DNA of 36,697 nt from Aneurinibacillus aneurinilyticus ATCC 12856 (GCF_000466385.1 NZ_KE952801.1:4439-41135), one strand, 5' to 3'. Numbered from the stretch's first letter, positions 1-7,730 are shown. Translations and numbers: made by a program. Notes: generated by a model from the sequence alone, not told the origin.

Positions 1-20
1 GTGTCGATTTATCAAATCAG

Positions 21-665
21 ATGTATATAGATAGCGGGGTTGAGACCACATTGAATAAGCTGCCAAGAGATTTCTACAACCGTGATACGTTAAACGTAGC
101 CCGTGACCTATTGGGAAAGCATCTCGTCCATAAGATAGACGGTGACATACGTGAAGGGAAAATTATCGAAGTTGAGGCATATATCGGTCCGGAAGATAAA
201 GGAGCCCATACGTATAATGGCAGAAGGACGCCGCGTAATGAGGTGATGTATGGTCCGCCCGGTTTTGCGTACGTATACTTGATTTATGGTATGTATAATT
301 GTGTCAATGTCGTAACCAATGAAGTGGAAAAGCCTGAAGCCGTCTTAATCCGTGCGCTTGAGCCGATCCATGGGGTTGAACGAATGGGTGTGGAAAGGTT
401 CGGGAAATCGAAATTACTTACATCCCGTGAGTCGATAAATTTGACAAATGGGCCGGGAAAGCTCTGCCAGGCGCTGGGCATTACCCGTGCTCATAATGGA
501 TACGACTTATGCGGTGAGGTGTTATATATCACGGAGCCGTCAAAAACGGATGAACCGTTTGAAACGGTGGAAACAACACGGATTAATATCGATTACGCGG
601 AGGAAGCAGCCCTGTATCCATGGCGCTTTTATATAAAGGGTAATCCTTTCGTGTCCCATAAATAG
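21..665 (+). CDS. 3-methyladenine DNA glycosylase (Mpg/AAG family)
   Basis: The product is a base-excision-repair glycosylase of the AAG/Mpg family, which removes alkylated purines such as 3-methyladenine from DNA. The 214-residue protein carries the family's typical stretches: LPRDFYNRDTLNVARDLLGK near the N-terminus, EVEAYIGPEDKGAHTYNG (catalytic Glu region), PRNEVMYGPPGFAYVYLIYG and NGPGKLCQALGIT. Length is close to the usual ~200 residues. The start is uncertain: the ATG at 21 has no clear ribosome binding site, the frame stays open to the window edge, and a TTG at 51 would give a protein starting directly at the conserved region. It is followed by a rho-independent terminator and appears monocistronic. 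Confidence 0.92.
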   Translation: MYIDSGVETTLNKLPRDFYNRDTLNVARDLLGKHLVHKIDGDIREGKIIEVEAYIGPEDKGAHTYNGRRTPRNEVMYGPPGFAYVYLIYGMYNCVNVVTNEVEKPEAVLIRALEPIHGVERMGVERFGKSKLLTSRESINLTNGPGKLCQALGITRAHNGYDLCGEVLYITEPSKTDEPFETVETTRINIDYAEEAALYPWRFYIKGNPFVSHK

Positions 666-772
666 TGAGATACCAATCTGTTTTTCATACCGTGCCCGAA
701 CAGCTCCGGTGAGGATTGAAGCATTCCCCGTAATCGGCTAAACGAAGGAGCAATGAAGCTATTGTTTGTGAT

Positions 773-797
773 AAGCTATCATAAATGATAGCTTTTT
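773..797 (+). terminator. Rho-independent terminator ahead of rnz
   Basis: A nine-base-pair perfect stem (AAGCTATCA at 773-781, TGATAGCTT at 786-794) with a TAAA loop runs into a T5 tract. It lies ~110 nt after the glycosylase stop and only ~12 nt before the rnz ribosome binding site. It could terminate the glycosylase transcript or act as an attenuator in the rnz leader. Confidence 0.75.
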
Positions 798-819
798 CAT
801 TTGTTGGAGGAGAACGTAC

Positions 820-1734
820 ATGTTAGATATTGCCTTATTAGGCTGCGGCGGGACGATGCCGCTCCCGAAACGCTGGCTTACAGCCATGCTTGCTTCATAC
901 AATGGCAAGATGGTATTGATTGATTGCGGAGAAGGAACACAAGTAACGATGAAGATGCTGGGCTGGGGTTTTAAATCAATCGAGGCTATTTGCTTCACCC
1001 ATTATCATGCCGACCATGTGGCGGGCTTACCGGGGCTTTTGTTCGCTATTGCAAATGCCGGCAGAACAGAACCATTACTTTTGATGGGTCCGCCCGGACT
1101 GCTCGAGGTTGTACGGGGAATGACGGTCATTGCACCATATCTCCCTTATGAGCTTCATCTGACGGAGATTTCCGATGAGGAGGTAGGGGAGTATCGAATT
1201 GCGGATTTTATTGTGCGAACGCTTCCGGTATATCACACGGTTCCTTGTGTCGGTTATACGTTGGAAATCGAGCGAGGTCGTAAGTTTGACCCGGCAAAGG
1301 CAGCCGAATTGGGTATCCCTGTACCTTTCTGGGGACGTCTTCAGAAAGAGGAAACCATTACCTACGAAGAGAAGGTGTTTACGCCGGATATGGTGCTTGG
1401 AATACCGCGTAGAGGTTTGAAAGTCGCTTATTGTACCGACACGAGACCGGTGGATGAGCTCGTTGATTTTATTCAGGGAGCTGATCTATTCATCGGTGAA
1501 GGTATGTACGGGGATGCAGAGAGCCTTCCGAAGGCTGAAGAGCATAGGCATATGCTGTTTGAAGAGGCAGCAGCTCTGGCTCAAAAGGGAGGCGTGAAAG
1601 AGCTGTGGCTGACCCACTATAGCCCTTCATTGAATGAGCCGGAAGAATATATCGAGGCTGCTCGTAAGATTTTTCCGGCGACGAAGCTGGGCCATGACCG
1701 TATGACGGCAAAGCTTGTTTTTGATAAAGAATAA
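820..1734 (+). CDS. rnz: Ribonuclease Z (tRNA 3' endonuclease)
   Basis: A metallo-beta-lactamase-fold endonuclease of the RNase Z family, which cuts tRNA precursors immediately 3' of the discriminator base and acts as a cytoplasmic dimer. The Zn-binding HxHxDH motif is HYHADH at residues 61-66. The N-terminal LGCGGTMP, the CGEGTQ motif, the YHTVPCVGYTLE histidine region, YCTDTRP (bridging Asp) and THYSP (C-terminal His) are all in family order. Its 304 residues match the usual ~305. The start is supported by GGAGGAG about 7 nt upstream. A paralogous MBL-fold hydrolase is the main alternative, but the substrate-arm section between the YHTV and YCTD motifs favours RNase Z. Confidence 0.9.
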   Translation: MLDIALLGCGGTMPLPKRWLTAMLASYNGKMVLIDCGEGTQVTMKMLGWGFKSIEAICFTHYHADHVAGLPGLLFAIANAGRTEPLLLMGPPGLLEVVRGMTVIAPYLPYELHLTEISDEEVGEYRIADFIVRTLPVYHTVPCVGYTLEIERGRKFDPAKAAELGIPVPFWGRLQKEETITYEEKVFTPDMVLGIPRRGLKVAYCTDTRPVDELVDFIQGADLFIGEGMYGDAESLPKAEEHRHMLFEEAAALAQKGGVKELWLTHYSPSLNEPEEYIEAARKIFPATKLGHDRMTAKLVFDKE

Positions 1735-1828
1735 CTTTCTGTGTAAAGCGTGATGGTTGTCACTGAACGTATAGGCTCTAGATCGTATGATAAAGGCAGC
1801 AAGAGAATACGATTTGGAGGAAAGTAGC

Positions 1829-2155
1829 ATGAAAGTAGCGAGGCTAAGAAACGTACTGAGTCAACGGGATATCGGTAAGATGAATGTACTTGAATTCGCA
1901 AAAGGGGCCATTATCAACCTACAATTGAAGGCTGGGCAAAGCATAGGCCGCCATCATACGCCAAGTGATGCAATCGTACATGTGGTGTCTGGCCGGGTAC
2001 GATTTGGTATTGGAGAAGAGACTGTAGAGTTAACGCGAGATGTCGTTTTACACATGAATCCAAAAGAAGAGCACGAGCTGGAAGCAGTCGAGGATACGAG
2101 CCTGCTGGTCATTAAGGTTGGCGACGATACGACATGCGGTATGGAAAAAGAGTGA
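1829..2155 (+). CDS. Cupin-domain protein
   Basis: A small single-domain cupin of 108 residues. Cupin motif 1 is visible as GQSIGRHHTPSDAIVHVVSG (metal-ligand His pair) and motif 2 as HMNPKEEHELEAVED, giving the normal double-stranded beta-helix layout. The function cannot be assigned; such proteins can be sugar- or small-molecule-binding sensors, or dioxygenase-like. I start it at the ATG at 1829 because GGAGG (1816-1820) is at the right distance. A longer in-frame start at 1787 has no ribosome binding site. It sits 94 nt after rnz on the same strand and is closed by its own terminator. Confidence 0.8.
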   Translation: MKVARLRNVLSQRDIGKMNVLEFAKGAIINLQLKAGQSIGRHHTPSDAIVHVVSGRVRFGIGEETVELTRDVVLHMNPKEEHELEAVEDTSLLVIKVGDDTTCGMEKE

Positions 2156-2156
2156 G

Positions 2157-2190
2157 GGCAGGGAACATTCCCCTGCCTTCATTCTTTTTT
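2157..2190 (+). terminator. Terminator after the cupin gene
   Basis: A seven-base-pair stem GGCAGGG (2157-2163) / CCCTGCC (2171-2177) is followed by TTCATTC and a T6 tract. It begins right after the cupin stop codon. Confidence 0.75.
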
Positions 2191-2261
2191 ATAGGTAAGA
2201 GAGTAGATGCTGTTTTAAGGTAAGGAAGCGATGTAATCCTTCTTCTGTAACCTGTTTATTT

Positions 2262-3560
2262 TTAATTGGAGGATAGAGCAAGCATCGTCTCCATATCTTC
2301 CTGAGCAGTGCCGATAAGCTTTAGACCGAAGGCTTCCTGAAGTATATTCAATACACCTGGCGTAATGAATTCCGGTGGTTTCGGACCGATGCGTATATCC
2401 TGTATTCCTAAACTGAACAGCCCGAGCAGGATGGCTACCGCCTTCTGCTCAAACCAGGATAGGACGATGCTGACAGGCAGCTCATTGACTTTGCAGCCGA
2501 ATGCATCGGCCAGTGCCATTGCGATTTTCACTGTGGAACCTGAGTTATTGCATTGACCAAGATCGATATAGCGCGGAATGTTCGTGCCGGGAACGGTACC
2601 ATAGTCCACATCATTGAAGCGGAATTTACCACAAGATGTTGTTAGAATGACCGCTTCCGGCGGCAAGGATGTGGCGAGTTCGCGGTAGTATTCTCCGCCT
2701 TTACCCGGTGCATCGCATCCTGCGATAACGAAGAAGCGTTTGATTTTTCCCGCTTTGACTGCATCGATAATCTCTGGCGCGATGCCCAGCACCGTTTCGT
2801 GGTGGAAGCCGGTCAGTAATGTCTGCTCAGACTCGATATTAGCTTCTGGAAGCTCCAGCGCCCGTTCGATAATCGGGGTAAAATCATCATGCAGAATTTT
2901 CGTTACGCCTTCCAAGCCAGCCACCTCATAAGAGAAGAAACGATCTGCGTATGTTCCTTTAATGGGCATCACACAGTTAGTCGTAGCCAGGATAGCACCT
3001 GGGAAGTCTTCAAAGAGGCGCCGTTGATCGAACCATGCTTTACCGATGTTCCCCTTCAGATGCGGATATTTTTTAAGCTCCGGATACCCGTGTGCAGGCA
3101 GCATTTCCGAATGAGTATAAATATTGATGCCTTTACTTTCCGTTTGCTTTAACAACTGCTCCAGAGCAAAAAGGTTATGTCCGGTCACGATAATGCACTT
3201 GCCTTCGATTTTATTTTGCGGTACGCGAATCGGCTGCGGAATACCGAGGCGATCTGTATGGGCGCGATCCAGCATATCCATGACACGTACGGCTGCCTGA
3301 CCGACTTTCATCGCCATATCGATGTGTTCTTGCATATTGAAGTTAGAGTTGGTTAGTGTAAGGTACAGTGCTTCATGTGTCGTAGCATCCACAAACGGAT
3401 CGGAATAGCCGAGCTGGCGCGCATGCGTCGCATAGGCCGCAACTCCTTTTAAACCGAAGATGATAGTATCCTGTAAGCTTGCGATGTCCTCGTTCTTGCC
3501 ACATACCCCAATAATCTTGCATCCTCCGTCTGGCGTTTGTTCACATTGATAACAGAACAT
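2262..3560 (-). CDS. hcp: Hybrid cluster protein (hydroxylamine reductase), short form
   Basis: The product is a hybrid-cluster (prismane) protein. Family members carry a cubane cluster and a 4Fe-2S-2O hybrid cluster, and act as NO reductase/hydroxylamine reductase under anaerobic nitrosative stress. The N-terminal cluster ligands are Cys3, Cys6, Cys14 and Cys20, spaced CX2CX7CX5C, the 4Fe-4S type found in anaerobes and Gram-positives rather than the E. coli type. The hybrid-cluster Cys/Glu regions follow (IAGCDAPGKGGEYYREL, ILTTSCGKFRFN, IDLGQCNNSGS). At 432 residues it is the short class lacking part of the helical domain of the ~550-residue enzymes. GGGGGAGG at about 8 nt supports the start. 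It is divergent from the HAD gene, and its promoter carries an FNR-type box. Confidence 0.93.
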   Translation of the reverse strand: MFCYQCEQTPDGGCKIIGVCGKNEDIASLQDTIIFGLKGVAAYATHARQLGYSDPFVDATTHEALYLTLTNSNFNMQEHIDMAMKVGQAAVRVMDMLDRAHTDRLGIPQPIRVPQNKIEGKCIIVTGHNLFALEQLLKQTESKGINIYTHSEMLPAHGYPELKKYPHLKGNIGKAWFDQRRLFEDFPGAILATTNCVMPIKGTYADRFFSYEVAGLEGVTKILHDDFTPIIERALELPEANIESEQTLLTGFHHETVLGIAPEIIDAVKAGKIKRFFVIAGCDAPGKGGEYYRELATSLPPEAVILTTSCGKFRFNDVDYGTVPGTNIPRYIDLGQCNNSGSTVKIAMALADAFGCKVNELPVSIVLSWFEQKAVAILLGLFSLGIQDIRIGPKPPEFITPGVLNILQEAFGLKLIGTAQEDMETMLALSSN

Positions 3561-3620
3561 TTGTCATACCTCCCCCTGATTTTGTTTCATCCCGGCTTGC
3601 TGAATGAACTTGATAATGTA

Positions 3621-3663
3621 ACTATACAGCGGCCAGAGGGGAATAAATGTGATACTTATCACA
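3621..3663 (-). promoter_or_regulatory. FNR/CRP-type operator and -10 box of the hcp promoter
   Basis: A perfect inverted repeat TGTGA-N6-TCACA lies at 3648-3663, the consensus for the CRP/FNR family and for Bacillus Fnr. On the minus strand a -10 element TATAGT occupies 3626-3621. The centre-to-centre distance is 32 bp, which places the operator at -41.5, the class II activator position. No good -35 hexamer is needed with this layout. The hcp start codon is about 54 nt downstream of the predicted transcription start. Anaerobic activation of hcp by Fnr is the inference. Confidence 0.8.
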
Positions 3664-3734
3664 CATAAAACGAAGTCATAGAACGTTCAAATTATGATTG
3701 GTAGCGTCTGTGCACATTGGATTTATGTCTTCAT

Positions 3735-3763
3735 TTGACATAGCTATATACCCGGGTGATAAT
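3735..3763 (+). promoter_or_regulatory. Sigma-A promoter for the HAD hydrolase gene
   Basis: TTGACA (3735-3740), a 17 nt spacer, then GATAAT (3758-3763): a near-consensus housekeeping promoter about 70 nt before the ATG at 3840. Confidence 0.65.
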
Positions 3764-3839
3764 GGCATCGTAATGACAAAGTAGATATATATATTTATAG
3801 ATTTTGTTTTCTTATTAAATAAAATAATGAGGTGAAAAG

Positions 3840-4514
3840 ATGAGAGAAAAAAAGTACGGCTATGGAATTATTTTTGATATGGATAATACGTTGCTTCAGT
3901 CTGTCATTGATTTCACAGAGATGAAACGATCAGTGTTTGAGTTGCTTGTAAAGGATGGTTTATGTGCGCCGAATTTCGATTGGCACAGTTATACCGCCTC
4001 CCAGTTGATTGAGATGGCACGGCAGTCCGGTAAGCTGAAACAGGAAACGGAGGCGCGCATTTGGGATGCGGTAACCGAGTGTGAAAAACAAGGAATGCAT
4101 GGAGCACAGTTGGAACCGTACGTACCGGAAGTGCTGGCGGAATTATACGGGGATTGCCATCTTGTGGTCTTAACCAATAATGCTTGCATAGCAGCACAGG
4201 AAGCATTAAAAGAGACAGGCATCGATCATTATTTTGACTATATTGTCGGCCGAGAGCAGATGACGGCCCTTAAACCTTCGGCTTCCGGTGTATACTATGT
4301 CTTGGATCACTATCCGGATGTACCAGCAGAGCGCTGGATGTTTGTAGGTGATTCGTGGATTGATGGCAAGGCAGCCAAAGAAGGGAACATTGCATTTACC
4401 GCCTATAAGGGCAATCGTAATCAAATGGAAAAGAACGAGGTTTATCCTGTTGTCTATATTGAAGATATGCGAGAATTAATGGATGCTTTGATATGGAGGA
4501 AGGAACAAGTGTAA
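3840..4514 (+). CDS. HAD-superfamily hydrolase (phosphatase-like)
   Basis: A cytoplasmic HAD-family phosphohydrolase of 224 residues. Motif I is DMDNT (nucleophile Asp13, general acid Asp15), motif II VVLTNN, motif III the Lys of ALKPSASG, and motif IV GDSWID. A helical cap lies between motifs I and II (C1 type), as in phosphoglycolate phosphatase and related enzymes. The substrate cannot be read from the sequence. GAGGTG about 6 nt upstream supports the start, and a good sigma-A promoter lies in front. It is monocistronic, and is followed by a remnant of another gene and a terminator. Confidence 0.85.
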   Translation: MREKKYGYGIIFDMDNTLLQSVIDFTEMKRSVFELLVKDGLCAPNFDWHSYTASQLIEMARQSGKLKQETEARIWDAVTECEKQGMHGAQLEPYVPEVLAELYGDCHLVVLTNNACIAAQEALKETGIDHYFDYIVGREQMTALKPSASGVYYVLDHYPDVPAERWMFVGDSWIDGKAAKEGNIAFTAYKGNRNQMEKNEVYPVVYIEDMRELMDALIWRKEQV

Positions 4515-4535
4515 GAAACGATCGACGATTCATAG

Positions 4536-4682
4536 AATAAGGACAGCATAAGAGCACCCGAATTTCCCAAGCATGTACCATGGTTAAATACAGAACGTCC
4601 ACTTTCTTTATCCATGCTGAAGGGACATGTTGTGCTGTTGGATTTACGGACGAACGATCTGCGTGTCCTTCATATTGAATAG
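4536..4682 (+). pseudogene. N-terminal remnant of a thioredoxin-fold/NHL-repeat protein
   Basis: Reading frame 3 is open from 4536 to a TAG at 4680-4682. It encodes about 48 residues, including [20 protein letters not shown] and [21 protein letters not shown]. This resembles the start of TlpA-like redoxin proteins with C-terminal NHL repeats, where the text normally reads WLN-x-PLSL-x-LKGK-VVLLDFWTYCCINC. The two catalytic cysteines and everything after them are missing, and there is no start codon with a ribosome binding site. I read it as a decayed 5' fragment. The family assignment is from memory of the motif. Confidence 0.55.
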
Positions 4683-4687
4683 ACTCA

Positions 4688-4724
4688 AAAAATGGAGTAG
4701 GCAATATCCCTGCTCCATTTTCTA
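4688..4724. terminator. Bidirectional terminator
   Basis: A long imperfect hairpin, AAAATGGAGTAGG / CCCTGCTCCATTTT around a CAATAT loop, flanked by A and T tracts. It serves the + strand remnant and the minus-strand ybaK-type gene, whose stop codon is at its right edge. Confidence 0.7.
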
Positions 4725-5207
4725 TATGGTTTCCGCTTTGGAAATGCTGCCGCAAGTAGCCCTGACGGCCGTAATTAAGTCCTGTGGATTCAGGAGAATT
4801 TGACAGCCACGAACACCAGCACTAATGGAGATTGTATCGTATGGCAATGCTGCTTCTTCGAGGAAGACAGGATACTTCTTTTTTGAACCAAGTGGAGATA
4901 CACCGCCCCGGATATAGCCGGTGAGCGGCTGAACTTCCTTCAGTGGGACGACCTCTGCTTTTTTGTTGCCGCTGATGGCAGCGAGTGCTTTCAGATTTAA
5001 TTCCTTATCTCCTGGGATGCAGGCAAGCATAACTCCGGTTTTATCCCCACGGGCCACCAGCGTTTTATAAACCTGTTCAAGTGGAAATTTGATTTTCGCT
5101 GCCACTGTGCCTGCGGAGAGATCGGATTCATCTACTGTATATTCACGCAGCTCATACGGAATTTTCATCTGATCGAGTTGCCGTGCCGCATTCGTTTTTT
5201 GTGTCAT
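4722..5207 (-). CDS. ybaK: Cys-tRNA(Pro) deacylase, YbaK/EbsC family
   Basis: A trans-editing deacylase of the YbaK family, which hydrolyses Cys mischarged onto tRNA(Pro). The 161-residue protein contains the conserved [20 protein letters not shown] strand, the catalytic Lys in YKTLV, and the substrate-pocket loop [20 protein letters not shown] that is typical of bacterial YbaK. Its length is normal for the family. The ribosome binding site is GGGAGAG about 8 nt before the ATG. It lies 21 nt downstream of the flavodoxin-fold oxidoreductase on the same strand, so the two are probably co-transcribed. Confidence 0.9.
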   Translation of the reverse strand: MTQKTNAARQLDQMKIPYELREYTVDESDLSAGTVAAKIKFPLEQVYKTLVARGDKTGVMLACIPGDKELNLKALAAISGNKKAEVVPLKEVQPLTGYIRGGVSPLGSKKKYPVFLEEAALPYDTISISAGVRGCQILLNPQDLITAVRATCGSISKAETI

Positions 5208-5228
5208 TATTTTTTCTCTCCCTTGCGG

Positions 5229-5777
5229 TTATTTCTCTAATTGAGCAAGCTTCTTATTAAGTTCCTGTGCCTGAAATATGGCAGACATATCGGAAAGAAC
5301 ATCCCCCGGCTTGTTTCCTTCCCCGATGATATAGCCCGCAAACGGTATGCCTACAAAGTCGAAAATGTAGGCGAATTGCTGGATAAGGGGTAGTCCTTTG
5401 AGCTTCGGGTTATCTCCTCCCGTCATAATGACATACGCTTGCTTGCGGCTAAGGGCGCCTTTGAAGTCGTAAGTAGGGGAGCGCAGACTTTGTGACCAGC
5501 GATCGATGAAGTTCTTCATGATGCCGCTCATGCCGTACCAATAAAGTGGAGTCGAGAAGAGAAGGATGTCGTGTGCGAGCATTTGGTGAACAATATCTTC
5601 ATAATCGTCGGCTATTGGGCCAAAGCCTTCAGGATCATGACGTTTGTCGGTAATGGCGTCAATCTGTTTTTCGCGTAGATAAATGCTCGCATGCCTGATG
5701 TTTTCGACGGCTTTTCCGGTGAGCAGCTCTGAGTTTCCGTTCTTGCGGGAGCTGCCGTACAGTACGAATATGCTCAT
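5229..5777 (-). CDS. NAD(P)H-dependent FMN oxidoreductase (flavodoxin fold)
   Basis: A 182-residue flavodoxin-like reductase. The FMN phosphate-binding loop is GSSRKNGNSELL (residues ~9-20). The second conserved block, DILLFSTPLYWYGMSGIMKNFIDR, is typical of NADPH-dependent FMN reductases and iron-sulfur flavoproteins. No cysteine cluster is present, so it is not an Fe-S flavoprotein. It probably reduces flavins or quinone-like compounds in the cytoplasm; the exact substrate is unknown. Start: GGGAGGAAAAG directly before the ATG. It is the first gene of a likely two-gene operon with the YbaK gene. Confidence 0.85.
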   Translation of the reverse strand: MSIFVLYGSSRKNGNSELLTGKAVENIRHASIYLREKQIDAITDKRHDPEGFGPIADDYEDIVHQMLAHDILLFSTPLYWYGMSGIMKNFIDRWSQSLRSPTYDFKGALSRKQAYVIMTGGDNPKLKGLPLIQQFAYIFDFVGIPFAGYIIGEGNKPGDVLSDMSAIFQAQELNKKLAQLEK

Positions 5778-5840
5778 CTTTTCCTCCCGATGCTTTTTGT
5801 TTTTACTTTATTGTAGCAGAATCTTGTGCGACTAAACTAC

Positions 5841-5915
5841 ATAAGTTACACTTGATAGTTTGACATGATCACGTGGTTGGAAGTAGGAAATTCGGAAAAA
5901 AGAAGAGGTTGGATG
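5841..5915 (+). repeat. Direct repeat copy A
   Basis: Begins ATAAGTTACACTTGATA and continues through CATGATCACGTG to GGATG. It matches copy B (7654-7730) over ~75 nt with substitutions and small gaps. Its first ~37 nt also match copy C (33303-33339). The ~345 nt from here to the next gene (5916-6262) contain no recognisable gene, RNA or terminator. Confidence 0.65.
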
Positions 5916-6262
5916 CGCCCTGCGCTCCAGCAGAAGGAAGGCCAGTGTGTCTATACGCTGGGAAGTTGCATCCTGATGCATAAAAATTCGTATAGACAGA
6001 AGCTATAATTTCCAGGTTTCTTTCAATTCGACAGGTATGAATAGGCAGTAGGAAATAGAAGAAGAACAATATCTGTTATAGTCATAAACTCAAATTAAAA
6101 CAATAACAGGGGTGTGGGGGCTAAAGGAAGAACATGTGATAAAACAATTTGCGAGCAAAATAAAAATGTGTTCGAAAGGGAGGTTGTTTCGTAAAACGCC
6201 ACGGTTGCAATCAATGGTAGAATAGAACGTAGGATAAGATTATGTGAAAAGGGAGATTGGCA

Positions 6263-7657
6263 GTGTACAGAAAAGGAGAGATTCACTTTTCCGAAGATGC
6301 GCCGTTTGGCGTCCGGGACGGCCTTATTCTGGAGCATTACGGAGTCAATGAACTGCATTTCGATTCTGTGAAGAGCTACCGGAACCGCTTCATGGCGGTA
6401 AAGCCGAATCATCCCTGGAACGGACTTGAGACGAAAGAATTCTTGTATAAAATAGGTGCTTGGGGCAAGCTGCGTGATAGTGGCAGGGAAGGGCTAACGC
6501 TCGCCGGTCTGTTGATGTTCAGCGAAGAAAGGGTCATTACTGAGGTGCTGCCTCATTATTTCCTCGAATACCGCGATGATACTCATGCATTTGGTGATGA
6601 GCGATGGTCTGATCGCGTGACATCGCAGGATGGGACATGGACCGGCAATCTGCATGATTTTTACTTTATGGTTATGCCGCGCCTGACGTCAGGTTTACAA
6701 ATTCCATTCCAGCTTCAGGGAACGGTACGACATGATGAGACAGCCGTGCACACGGCGCTGCGCGAAGCGCTGGTAAATGCGATTGTACATGCAGATTATG
6801 AAGGAGAGCGTGGGATTGTAGTAGAGCGGGAGAGGACAAGCTTTGCATTTTCCAATCCAGGGTTATCGCGTGTTTCGTTGTCCCAGGCGCTTGAAGGTGG
6901 GGTTAGCGATTTGCGCAATCCAAACCTATGTAAGATGTTTTTGCTTATTGGCCTTGGTGAACGGGCGGGTTCAGGACTTTTCAATATTCGACAAACCTGG
7001 CGGGATAGAGAGTGGGAGATTCCACAATTTTTGCAGCAAGAAACACCTGCACGTACGATTTTTATTTTACGAATGATAACGCTAGATTCCCATGAAAATG
7101 AAGGGAAATTCCGAATGATAGAGGACTCCTATAATAAAAAACAGAAGTCCATAAATAAAAAAATAAACTCCTTGAATAATGATTTTAAGTCCGATATTAA
7201 GGGAGCTAACTCCCTTAATAAGGAGATAAACTCCTTTAACAATGAGTTTATCTCCTATAATAACTCGGTTGACTCCTATAATAATCTGGATAACTCCTGT
7301 AATAAAGAGGCGGAGTCCATAAATAGTGATACCCCCCCTGATGTTGCAGATGAGAGAATGGATTTAGCAGAAAAGGAAGAGATAAAAGATAGAGAGACAA
7401 CTGAAGAGAAGTTATGGAAGATTGCTGAATTAGCACGGAAGCGGAAACGGCTAAGTCCAAAAGTAATGGAAGATATTATTGTCCAGCTATGTGTGCATAG
7501 GCCATTGCGGTTAAAAGAATTGGCAGACATGCTGGAAAGAACGCCTGATGGTTTGCGAAACAACTATTTAGCAAAGCTACTGCGAGAAGGGCGACTTCGT
7601 CTTAAATACCCGGATCAGGTGAATCACCCGAAACAAGCGTATATAACAGTTGTATAA
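6263..7657 (+). CDS. RecG-like/Schlafen-type ATP-binding protein lacking its AlbA_2 domain
   Basis: The first ~280 residues resemble the middle and GHKL-type ATPase part of AlbA_2 (divergent AAA-4)/'RecG-related' transcriptional regulators: LTLAGLLMFSEE, then ALREALVNAIVHADYE (Bergerat N-box), FSNPGL and GLGERAGSGLFNI. The AlbA_2 domain normally expected in front is absent, so the gene looks 5'-truncated or is an unusual short form. Residues ~290-355 are a low-complexity Ser/Asn/Lys linker of repeated S-x-N-N/K units. Residues ~375-464 form a winged-helix-like C-terminus. I start at GTG 6263 because GGGAG (6251-6255) is 7 nt away; a TTG at 6257 is too close to it. The stop codon lies inside repeat B. 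Confidence 0.7.
   Translation: MYRKGEIHFSEDAPFGVRDGLILEHYGVNELHFDSVKSYRNRFMAVKPNHPWNGLETKEFLYKIGAWGKLRDSGREGLTLAGLLMFSEERVITEVLPHYFLEYRDDTHAFGDERWSDRVTSQDGTWTGNLHDFYFMVMPRLTSGLQIPFQLQGTVRHDETAVHTALREALVNAIVHADYEGERGIVVERERTSFAFSNPGLSRVSLSQALEGGVSDLRNPNLCKMFLLIGLGERAGSGLFNIRQTWRDREWEIPQFLQQETPARTIFILRMITLDSHENEGKFRMIEDSYNKKQKSINKKINSLNNDFKSDIKGANSLNKEINSFNNEFISYNNSVDSYNNLDNSCNKEAESINSDTPPDVADERMDLAEKEEIKDRETTEEKLWKIAELARKRKRLSPKVMEDIIVQLCVHRPLRLKELADMLERTPDGLRNNYLAKLLREGRLRLKYPDQVNHPKQAYITVV
7130..7330 (+). repeat. Tandem degenerate repeat and hairpins inside the ATPase linker
   Basis: Units based on (A)ACTCC-TATAATAA recur about ten times and encode the S-x-N-N/K linker. Two perfect inverted repeats lie inside: TTAAGGGAG (7197-7205) / CTCCCTTAA (7210-7218), and the 12-mer GGAGATAAACTC (7222-7233) / GAGTTTATCTCC (7244-7255). 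Confidence 0.75.
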
Positions 7658-7730
7658 GCTATACTTGATATTTTGGCATGATAACGTGATTGATTGGAGG
7701 CAGCAGAGTCGGAGAAAGAAGAAGGGGATG
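7654..7730 (+). repeat. Direct repeat copy B
   Basis: Starts ATAAGCTATACTTGATA, overlapping the stop codon of the ATPase-like gene, and runs through CATGATAACGTG to GGGGATG. It is homologous to copy A 1.8 kb upstream in the same orientation, so the gene is bracketed by direct repeats. Confidence 0.65.

Noticed and set aside
2889-3152. + strand frames inside hcp
   Set aside because: They are antisense shadows of a well-conserved gene with no translation signals.
5916-6262. Hidden N-terminal AlbA_2 domain of the ATPase-like gene
   Set aside because: All frames on the + strand were read; none contains recognisable AlbA_2 text, and stops are frequent.
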